DNA of 64,000 nt from Fulvia fulva. Its lineage: Eukaryota; Ascomycota; Dothideomycetes; Mycosphaerellales; Mycosphaerellaceae. Positions within the stretch are counted from its first letter, which is position 1. Every line of letters starts with the position of its first letter. The notes below the pieces were generated by a model. The model did not search any database and had not been told where the DNA came from. It worked only from the letters and a program-made list of their open reading frames with translations. The translations under genes and the position numbers were made by a program. The stretch lies in contig NC_063015.1 of NCBI RefSeq assembly GCF_020509005.1, positions 3,162,001 through 3,226,000 of the forward strand. The letters are read 5' to 3'. Positions 55,803 through 64,000 of this stretch are shown piece by piece.

Positions 55803-57902
55803 TCATAGATCATCCTCGAGGAACTTGTAGGCAAACTTGAAGTCTGCCTTTCTCCTGTTCATCCTGCGCCACTTCGTCAGTAAACAGTCTCTGGTCAATA
55901 GAGGTTGGCTTGACTCACCACGTGGACTCGTAATCGAAGAAGCGATATGTGCCTTGCTCAAACTCCTCGGTGATATTCTTAGGCTCCTCGTGTCGCTGGA
56001 ACCAGGTCTGGTATTGCTTATGGAAGCGCCAACTTTGGCTCTTCAACGCTTTCGCCGCAAGGTATTGTTGGTAAGTGCCTTGTCTGTAATAGAACGAATA
56101 GAACAGACTGTCGGTGTCGATGCGGCTGTATAGCCTGGGATCATCGAATATTCCTAGCGGCTCCTGTGGGTAGTGAGATGGAGTGTAGTTGTAGGGATTC
56201 TGAGGCTTGTAGTGGTTTGGCTTCTCTGCATCTTGTGCTGTCGGGCACGTCAGGCGCGAGGCATTGAGCAGTGCCACGTCAAAGGGCTGATCTGACTTCG
56301 CTCGTTGCTTCGTCTCTTCGAAAGAATCAAGAAGGTCCATGAGGGACGAGGGTAGGTGATACACGCTCTCCTCTTCGTCATCTTCCTGAGCACTCTCGCC
56401 GTGCGATAGAGCGATGCCCGCAATTCCGGAGTCCGGACTTGGCGGCTGTAACACTTTCTGCACGCTATTTGATTGCTGGCGTGAGGGTTGTGCTGATGCA
56501 GTTTGCGGTGATTGTTTCCGCAAGGATGCCTTGGGTGCTGACACAGGTGCTGGTGCTGGTGCTGGTGCTGGTGCTTTGGGCTCTTCCTTGAGGGCAGGCA
56601 TGGGCAGTTTCGGAGGCTGTTCCACAGCCTTTTCTGCAGGTGAAGGTGCGTCTGGCACTGCTGCGCTCGGGGCAGGTTGTGCTGCGACTGGTGCGGGTGA
56701 CGGAGTTTCGCTTGGTTTAATAGCCCCTGGGGGCGGAGGTAAAGGTGCCATCCCAACGCCGTTCTTGTCGCTCGCAGCGGCCGCAGCTGCAGCAGAGGCA
56801 TACTTCAGAGGTTGCCCAGTCGGTATCGTCGGTAGAGGTGCCGGCTTCATGGATTCTGTTGCCTTTCCATTGACGCTATTTGAGCTTGTATGTAGTGACG
56901 AAAGCGCAGGTAAAGGCGATTTGAGCTGCACGCTAGGCCGTCTCGGCGGAGCCTCTGTTGCTGTTTGTGACTTCTTGGTGGTTGGTATGCTTGGTCGTAC
57001 AGGTTCTGTGTCCGGTGGTTCGTCCTGTGTGCTTTGTGCATCCTGACTTGACACCCGGTCGTTCTCGCCCGCAATTCCGAAGAGGCCTTCTTCTTCCTCC
57101 AGATTGAAGTCGTCATATATGCTGTCATCTTCCATGAAGTCCACTTCTTGGTTCTGCTCAACATAATACCTGATGCCATCTTCAATGTCTTTCACCTGAT
57201 CTGTTTCCACGCTCCCGTTCTCGAGCGTTCGCAGTAACAGTTCCAGCTTCCCTACATGCCACTTATGTCGCTCGACCGTCCGCTCTAGTTCGCTCACTCG
57301 ATCCGCTTTCCCAGAGTCCTTCTTGCCTTTCTTGAGCGTGGCTTGCAACGCTTCCGCCTCGGCCTCCAAGCTTTCGATTTGTCGTTCGAGCTCGTCCACC
57401 ATATTCCCCAGGAAGTCGCAAACATCCATCTTCTCCTTCTCTTTGGGATCGAGTTTCGCGGCAGCATTGAGACCTTCCTTGGAGAAGGCCTTGGTCTTCA
57501 TCTCCTTCTCCACGGCCTTGAACTTCTCCATTTGCTAGGGTGTCTGGTCAGTACTGCTTATGGGCAGGTCTCATACACCACAGGGTGATTATACCGTCTC
57601 GATGAGCTTCCGCTTCTCCATCAGCGGCTTCTTGTCCTTGATGTCATTTTGACTGGCCCAGCCTTTTATCTTGTCGCGGGAGCGCTGCAGCTTCTTGATC
57701 TCTTTCTTGAGGGTGTCTTCGAGCTTCTCCTTCTGCGACGCATTGCTACTAGCCTCAAGCTTGTCGTAGATCTTGTTGAACTCGATCACGCCCTCGTCCA
57801 CCTTCTTGTACTCCTGCTGTGTGTTAGTGGGTCTGTCGATCAATTCCCGTGGGACGACTGTCGGACCTTGTCTATTTCCTGCTGCTGTTTCCGTGCCGCC
57901 AT
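55803..57902 (-). CDS. NOT3: CCR4-NOT complex subunit Not3/Not5
   Basis: There are four exons: 57902-57867, 57813-57595, 57534-55919 and 55863-55803, giving 643 aa. Exon 1 encodes '[12 protein letters not shown]', the hallmark start. The first donor (GTCCGA) is weak and its acceptor is a CAGCAG tandem. The N-terminal Not3 domain (to about 240) is coiled coil: '[19 protein letters not shown]', 'METERHKWH'-type helices ('[20 protein letters not shown]') and '[20 protein letters not shown]'. A Pro/Ala/Ser-rich linker contains an Ala-Pro repeat. The C-terminal NOT box has '[21 protein letters not shown]', '[20 protein letters not shown]' and 'DYESTW', completed by exon 4. The complex deadenylates and represses mRNAs, and Not5 also monitors translating ribosomes. 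Confidence 0.95.
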
Positions 57903-58486
57903 GGTGCCTGAGGGCCTGTGAGGCGCGGTATGTGTGGCACGGGGGATGTGCTATCGCGTGGTGGTGATGTCGGGCTCAACTCGCGGCTGGTGCGATCGGC
58001 CGCGGGCTATGTCGTGTGGTGGTGGTGGTGTGTGCGATGTAATGAGTGGGATGCATGTAGCAATTGGGTGATTGCGATGTGGGAACTTTGGAGATGCTCC
58101 TGATTGATGTGCTGTTGATGCAGGCCAGAGAGATCCAAGATCGGCAGCGCCCGACCAGGGTCTCCGACGAGAGGCTAGAGGAGAGGAAGCGCGATCTTGC
58201 CATGCCAGCATCAATGTCCCATCACAACATACTGCTTCGTTACGCCGCGTCTTGATGATGATTGTTTGACAGTCGCTATTCTCCCATCGAAACATGACGA
58301 CAATTGCTGGCGTTTGACCGATGGATTGCCGCGCCTGCAAACGCCGGCCCTCGCGTTCTCGTTCTCGCGCCTCACGTTCGACTTTCCGCTCGCAGCAACA
58401 GCAAGCAACGCACAGCTGGAATCCAGCAGCCAGCCCATCACATCCGCTCACCGCCGGTATAGCTCCACATAGCAAACATCACCAAC
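57903..58486. promoter_or_regulatory. Divergent promoter region, NOT3 and DTD1
   Basis: This 584-bp head-to-head spacer separates two housekeeping genes. A 'tggtggtggtggtg' run lies near 58016-58030. Frames inside it look spurious. Confidence 0.5.
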
Positions 58487-59325
58487 ATGAAGGGTAAGCG
58501 GTACTTCCTTTCCTGTGTCTCATCCCTCTAACACTTCTTCTGACATGCACTCTCGAAGCTGTCATACAACGTGTCAAGTCCGCCTCTGTGACGGTAGATG
58601 GCCAGCTCGTCTCTACCATAGGTAAAGGTCTACTAGTCTTTGCAGCCATTGGCAAAGACGACACAGCCAAAGAGGCCGAGTCTATGGCTTCCAAAGTCCT
58701 CAAGGTAAAGTTCTGGGACGGCGACGATGGAAAGAAGTGGAAACAGAATGTCCAAGACATTGACGGCGACGTCCTGTGTGGTGAGCCCTGACTGTCAGAT
58801 CTAATCTTACCATCAAGGTCAGACCAGCTTATGTCGACTTCACCATCTAGTCTCGCAGTTCACACTTCTTGCATCTACCAAGAAAGGGAACAAGCCCGAC
58901 TTCCACAAAGCAGCGCCGCCCGCCTTGGGCAAAGAACTATACGACACCTTCTTCAACCAAGTCCGCAAGCTCTACCGCGAGGACAGAGTCAAAGATGGCG
59001 TCTTCCAAGCCATGATGGATGTTGGACTCGTCAACGATGGACCGGTAGGTGATTCAGATCCCCAAGGAGACGACCCTGCAGCATTTCCACTCCCCCCGAT
59101 TGCCCTGGACTACCGCTCGGAGGACGAAGTGGTACATAGCTCAACCCGGCGTGCTGTATGCAAAGCACCAGATATCGCTGACGCCATGCACAGGTCACAA
59201 TCGAGATGGAAACAAATCCACCCGAGATGAGGAATCCCACCAACATGGAGCCACTGAAAGAGGGCCACACCACCAAGACCAATGTGCAGAAGACCTTCGA
59301 GCTCCCAGCCTCGTTACTCGAATGA
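58487..59325 (+). CDS. DTD1: D-aminoacyl-tRNA deacylase (DTD)
   Basis: There are four exons: 58487-58493, 58559-58780, 58851-59044 and 59194-59325, giving 184 aa. The first coding exon is 7 nt (ATGAAGG). The introns are 65, 70 and 149 nt, all GT-AG. The product begins 'MKAVIQRVKSASVTVDGQ', as DTD proteins do. The chirality-proofreading motif SQFTL is present ('VSQFTLLAST') and so is 'NDGPVT', the motif contributing the cross-subunit Gly-Pro pair ('GP'). DTD is a homodimer that removes D-amino acids, and glycine mischarged on tRNA-Ala, from tRNAs in the cytosol. The C-terminal 35 residues extend past the bacterial length. The gene faces NOT3. Confidence 0.95.
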
Positions 59326-59829
59326 ACGACTCGTATCCTCGTTGCCGGACCAAAATATCACCACAAAGATGACGTTCGCAGCCGTGCAGGTGCTGCGGAG
59401 CTGAAAGCGATGCCATCCGCGGAGTGCACCGGCTTCTGCTCCGTTCAGTCGCAAGCGATCGGGGGCCGAGCTTTTCACGAGGCACGATCGCCGAGGCAGG
59501 CGTGAACGACTGTGGCAGTACGTCGCTCTGAAAGGTCACTATGCCGGCTGCGACAAGCTGCTTCGGAGTCGCCGTATCGACAACATGATCATGTCGGAAG
59601 CAAGTCAAGCCATAAGCCACCAAAGTCGACATGAGCCGGGAGAAGAAATCGGGGAGATGGTGGAAATAGTCAGCCACTATGATTCATCAAGACATTAGAT
59701 TCGTTATGCTCGACATGCTACGCTACTATGCTGGTGACGCGCCGAGGGCGTCTCATACTCTATCGACTCTCATCGCCCAACTCCTACGCTGCCCGAACTT
59801 CATACGATGACTCTCCATGGCCGAATGTC
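59326..59829. other. Convergent intergenic, 504 bp
   Basis: This lies between the 3' ends of DTD1 and the alcohol dehydrogenase gene. Frames here are short. No RNA gene or repeat is seen. Confidence 0.45.
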
Positions 59830-60884
59830 TTACTGGTTGACGAAGACACCACGGTATCGGACGTTACCCTTGTTCAACTTGTCCATTACCTTGTTGATGT
59901 TCTCCTCGTCCATTGGGAACTTCTCAATAATGGGCTCAATCTTGTGGAGGGCGGCAAACTCCAGCATACGCTTGTGGATGTATCTGGATGCCACAACCGA
60001 TCCCTGAACTGTAAGACCGTTCAGGAGCAGTTGCATGTATGGGATGGCGAAGTTGCCCTCGTCGATAGAGAGTGGGTGGATCGTTGCACCTGGGCCGAAA
60101 GCGTTGACGATCTTGTTCCAGTCTGGCTGTGCGGAGGTTGTGACCAACAGGCGGTTCAATGGTTTCGATGGCTTGATCTCCTCGACATCCTTGGTTGCGA
60201 TGAATTCCTGAGCTCCCAGCTTGAAGGCCTCGTCCTTCTTCTTGTCGGATCCGGAGAGTACAACGACGTGGCAGCCCATCTTTGCAGCGAACTGAATTGC
60301 CAGGTGTCCCAATCCACCCACACCCATCACACCGACTACCTCAGTTGGCTGCACGTTGTATGCGTGAAGGGCGTTGAAGACGGTAGCACCACCGCACATC
60401 AATGGCGCAGCAGACTCATCGCTCAGTGAGTCTGGGATCGGGAACAGGAAGGCCTCCCTCCACACAGCGTGAGTCGCAAAACTACCCTGGTCGAGGTCCG
60501 CCATGCCGTACATCGCACGCTCAGGGCAGTACGTCTCATTGCCCTTCAAGCACTGTTCACAGTGTCCGCAGCTGCCAAGATTGTCAGCCACATTCAAATC
60601 CACATCCATGCCAAGGGGCTCGAGACTCACCTGTCGTGCTCGTATCCCCATCCGACGCGGTCACCCTTCTTCAAGTATGTGACACCTGGACCGGTTTCCT
60701 CAATGACACCGACACCCTCATGGCCGAGACCCATATCTGCCTCTCTGTAATGGAGGTCGGTACCGCATAGGCCGGAGGCTGTGACACGGAGGAGGACCTG
60801 GTCGCCCTTGAGCTCTGGCTTCTCGACCTGGCTCTTGACGACTTTGCCGCCCTTTTGGCCCTTGAAGACGGTGAAGGAAGGCAT
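59830..60884 (-). CDS. Zinc-dependent alcohol dehydrogenase (MDR superfamily, CAD-like)
   Basis: There are two exons, 60884-60631 and 60571-59830 (59-nt intron, GTGAGT to GCAG), giving 331 aa. Catalytic-zinc ligands are seen in '[10 protein letters not shown]' (Cys) and '[12 protein letters not shown]' (His-Glu). The structural-zinc cysteines are '[15 protein letters not shown]'. The Rossmann motif is '[20 protein letters not shown]'. The residues after it ('[19 protein letters not shown]') include Ser and Lys where NADP-users often have them, so NADPH preference is plausible. The enzyme would reduce aldehydes or oxidise alcohols in the cytosol. The substrate is not predictable. It is slightly shorter than the usual 340-360 aa. 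Confidence 0.93.
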
Positions 60885-62672
60885 TGTAGTTGTTTCGAGT
60901 TGTGAGTTGTCTAGTTTGTGCGTTTTGAGAGGGTGTTTTGGTTGTGAGGTATGTGAGGAAAGTGGTTAACTTGAGAAGGATAGCATACAACCTACGTCCA
61001 TATATACGACAAGAAGATCTCTAATCAACAAAAGTCACATAGCCGCCATGACGTGCATCACAGCTCAGAGCACGGAGTTTGGAGGGCGTCTTCTTTGTTC
61101 GCGGCCGAAACGTGTGGAACGTGCAGGGGCGCTCTCAAGATGGCAAGGTATAGTAAGCGCACTGCAGCTACTGTACAGCAGAACCAGGCACGATGCACCA
61201 CTACAACCGGCAGTCTTCGCCCCAACGTCAACGGAATCATGCCCTTGTTCGCGAACGTTCGGAGCTTCGCATCAATGCTGATAGTTTCGAAGGCGTTTCA
61301 ACAACTTTTCTCGCTGGCGATGAGGTCATGGTCCGAATTTTAAGCGATCAAAAAGCTCGCATGCTCGCCACAGTCTCGGACGTGGTTCCTGGAGATGGCT
61401 AGACGACACCGAAGAGATGATTTCGGATTCCAAACGAGAACATATCACGACTGGTACTCGGCAGGGTAGCTGCTGCAGTTGCTTACAGAGCAACATAGCG
61501 AGCAACAAAGATTGAACCGTGCCTGAATTGCTCTTCAAGGGAGGTCCGTTCGTAACACAAACCCTCCACATTACCCGTGCCCTCATGCAAGAGGAGTCAG
61601 CATACCTAAGCAGTTCCTACGCGTGAAGGAATCAGTGATCACTTCAGGCCAAAAGTAATCCATCAGTAACACCAAACTCGCACGAGGAGTATGAGTGATC
61701 GTTTCCAGAGGAAGAAACCTCAGAACACCGCATCCCATCGCTTGATTCAGCCAGCGCAGCGCAGCGCAGTCCGGTCAGCTCAGCTCAGCTCGTGCGGCTT
61801 GTCCATGACCGCCTTGCATATATACCCCTGCTCACCTGCAATATATCGCCATGCAGTAGCTGTGAATCGCAGCAGACGCTTCGAGGTTTAGACGGAATTG
61901 CCCTACGACCGACCGGTCAATGAGACGTCCACACCTCGTACGAGAACGCATACGAGGGCATATGAAGGCATGTGAGGGCGTGAGAGGGCATATGAAAGGC
62001 AAATAAGGGCAAGAAGGAATTGTATTCCGCACTCTCGAAGGAATGCTCAATCTTGTCAGGGATCGTGTTTGATTCATGCAGGATAGGTAGGTAGTGATAA
62101 TAAGGTATACACATTTGGCTCGATGCGCGCTCGATGGCAGTAGTAGTTGTGGTTGTGGTTGTAGGGCTAGTAAGGTGTTCAGAATCAGATTCAAAAAAGA
62201 AACGCCCGCGTGACACTTCGCCATCCGGAAGGTGTCCAGTTAACATAAAAAAACTGGCCCAGCCAGTATAAAACCAGGCCGTAGCCGCTTTTTCGGCAAC
62301 ACATACGCCATCAAAAAGACACCGGCCATCCCATTCTCAATTGCAATTCCGGATCGACCGTTGTGTCCATGCAATGCACCTATTTACAAATCAAAATTCG
62401 TCAAGACCATCATCACTTCGCTGTATTGGATCGACCGGGAGCTGTCTCAGTCTTTATCGTCCCAGAAGGGCCATCTCGTGGATGGCGGTCGATAGTACAT
62501 GTCCAAGACACTTGCCATCGAATCTGCCGTCGACAAGCGCTGAAACCCAGGACGCTGAGGCACTTCTCGAGGTTTCAGAAACCTTTGATTCGGTGGATGA
62601 TCGGCCATTAGAATATTGGTATTCACCGTCTCCGTCGAATAATCGGTCGCGAAAGTAGGGAGGGGTGGTCGT
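60885..62672. other. Intergenic, about 1.8 kb, with small tandem repeats
   Basis: No credible gene is found. Near 61755-61795 there are pentanucleotide runs (gcgca and gctca units). At about 61945-62012 a degenerate 'gagggcatatgaa'-like unit recurs. Near 62135-62165 there is a 'tagtagttgtggttgtgg' run. Short frames next to 62673 overlap the end of the TRP-like gene and are not supported. Confidence 0.45.
61945..62012. repeat. Degenerate minisatellite, 'gagggcatatgaa'-like units
   Basis: Five to six imperfect units of about 10-14 bp share GGGCAT/GGGCGT followed by ATGA or GTGAG. It is short and intergenic. Confidence 0.55.
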
Positions 62673-64000
62673 CTAATCATATCCGGCTCCTCTTTGCCAA
62701 GGACTCGCATTCTGTTGCTGACGAAAACGATTTTGACTGCTCGTCATCGAGGCCGTTCTCTCGTAAGGTGGCAGATGTCGTTGACTGCCATTGTCTGATG
62801 GGAAAGCAGGCGCGCTGCTGTTGATAGGGCTTCGAGGTATGTTGCTGTTGTAGCCACCATAGCCCGTCTCAACCTTGGTTCTGTCGCTGCTGTTGCCAGA
62901 CCAGCTGTCGTCGTCGTCTTCAATGCGTGCTCCTCCCTTGTTGAACTCGCCGTGCTTGCCCTCACCACGAGCAGTCGCACCTAACGCGTCCAGCTCGGTG
63001 GTGAGCTGCGACTGCGACTTGATGAAACTGCCACGGTCGTCGCGCATTGGCTGGTACCGAGTGTCGGGGTTCTTGGAGAACAATGCGAAGCATGATGCTA
63101 CGCCGACGATGATAAGTAGGATGAGAGAAAAGGCAGCGTTATAGACGAAGAAGATGACACCCATCACACCAGTGACGATACCCTACATGTTTGTTAGCCA
63201 ATCAAAGGAGATCGTCTTGACAGATGCAACTTACAGGTTGACCGAAGATATCGGAGAAGACCAATAGGAAGATTGCAGATAGGAAGTTGATAACACAGAT
63301 CGCAATGTTGAAAGCGTTGGTCTTCTTGTCCATGTATGGTCGGAGCACACACACAGCAATCAGGAAGAGACACTCGATGATGACAAGGGCAATGGCTTGT
63401 GCAACTCCGCTGCCCTGAGCGAGAGCGATGAACATGCCCTTGACCAGGAGGTAGATCAGCACTGGACCGATGAAGTAGTACGCAGCGGCCTTGAACTGGA
63501 CGTAGAGGAAACCCCACTTGTTGAGCGAGACTGGGTCGGAGTAAAGAATGTAAGCCGGGTTCTTGTGCATCGCGATGCTGCGGTTCGCCAGGCGGATGAC
63601 CTTCAACACGGCCCAGCCCAGGATGGCGAGCATTGGGAAGATGGTGAAAACAGCCAGTACGACTTCAGCGCCAGAGTCGATTCGTGTGAATTCCCAGAAG
63701 CATAGCACGACCATCTGTGGGTAGCCAATGAGTACTATTCTGAAAAGGATGCCCTTGAGTACGGTGGTCCATCCGTTTCGGAAGTCCTGGAACTTGTCGC
63801 CCTTCATGCGGCCAGCCTTGGTGAGTCCTTCGCAGACAAATTTGAAGATGACTACGCCGAGGAGGACGAAGATGACGAAGATGACGAAGAAGATGTAACC
63901 CGTCAAGAAGATGTTGGTGCGCTCAATACCCGCACGGAAGCCGACACGCTCGATGCCTCTAACAACGACCTGTTGGGAACTGTCCGTGTTGGTAGAAGAT
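62673..64000 (-). CDS. TRP-like / flavin carrier (FLC) family membrane protein, 5' end outside the window
   Basis: Two exon parts are visible: 64000-63235 (open at the window edge) and 63182-62673, joined over a 52-nt intron (GTAAGT to GTAG). The frame upstream of 63906 is continuous ('RGIERVGFRAGIERTNIF'), so the true start and the usual N-terminal signal peptide and ML-like domain lie outside. Seven hydrophobic segments can be counted: 'GYIFFVIFVIFVLLGVVIF', 'ILFRIVLIGYPQMVVLCF', 'VVLAVFTIFPMLAILGW', 'AYYFIGPVLIYLLVKGMF', 'IALVIIECLFLIAVCVL', 'NIAICVINFLSAIFLLVF' and 'VIFFVYNAAFSLILLIIVG'. A Ser/Asn/Gln-rich cytosolic tail ends 'SPWQRGAGYD'. Yeast relatives (Flc1-3) act in ER flavin and calcium transport and wall maintenance. 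The exact substrate is unknown. Confidence 0.9.

Noticed and set aside
56414..57046. 210-codon plus-strand Gly/Ala-rich frame
   Set aside because: It is the antisense of the Pro/Ala/Ser-rich linker of NOT3, whose minus-strand reading matches the family.
59728..60429. 233-codon plus-strand frame
   Set aside because: It is the antisense of the alcohol dehydrogenase, which has all zinc and Rossmann motifs on the minus strand.
62447..62710. 87-codon minus-strand frame overlapping the end of the TRP-like gene
   Set aside because: It looks faintly protein-like and could be an alternative last exon, but I found no splice pair joining it in frame. The TRP-like gene already has a normal end at 62673.

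Overview
The window looks like a piece of a filamentous ascomycete chromosome, most likely a Dothideomycete, although the class is inferred only from gene style. The signs are short GT-AG introns (mostly 48-70 nt), compact genes on both strands, a HET-domain gene, a TRP/flavin-carrier membrane protein, and repeats carrying the C-to-T damage of repeat-induced point mutation (RIP).

Positions 1 to about 24,430 are a nested stack of retrotransposons with almost no host genes. A Copia fragment (1-1404) abuts a Ty3/Gypsy element with 184/185-bp LTRs (Gypsy-1, 1405-9244). After about 680 bp of decayed sequence comes a second Gypsy element (Gypsy-2, 9923-24261), complete to its 150-bp LTRs and a 5-bp target duplication. 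Gypsy-2 is split by two Tad1-like LINE insertions, each with an exact 16-17 bp target duplication. The LINE at 17531-22524 is heavily mutated. The 5'-truncated LINE at 10199-12004 is nearly clean and must be younger than the main RIP episode. CpA/TpG is strongly depleted in the old elements and CpG is kept.

Positions 24,430-64,000 form a gene-rich segment with 19 genes. Housekeeping genes are EAF (Pol II elongation), SSU72 (CTD phosphatase), NOT3/5 (CCR4-NOT), proteasome alpha-1, DTD1 (D-aminoacyl-tRNA deacylase), a WKF-domain protein, a class I photolyase, and an Artemis-type nuclease whose single continuous frame also encodes an RRM. Accessory genes are an AsaB/CmcJ-type oxidoreductase, a cytochrome P450, a peroxisomal acyl-CoA dehydrogenase with two disabling lesions, a HET-domain gene with an internal stop, a small secreted protein with a frameshifted signal peptide, a MYND protein, a C2H2 protein, a zinc alcohol dehydrogenase, a TRP-like membrane protein that runs off the right edge, and two unrecognised proteins.

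Several housekeeping genes are arranged head to head: Artemis/SSU72, MYND/photolyase, WKF/proteasome alpha-1 and NOT3/DTD1. The broken genes (acyl-CoA dehydrogenase, HET, secreted protein) lie between 33.6 and 44.5 kb, around a small RIP-like relic at 35.3-35.9 kb. Two of the nonsense codons have the form expected from CpA-to-TpA change, so leakage of RIP into single-copy genes is a testable explanation. All splice sites were called by eye from reading frame, GT/AG (one GC/AG) signals and family match.
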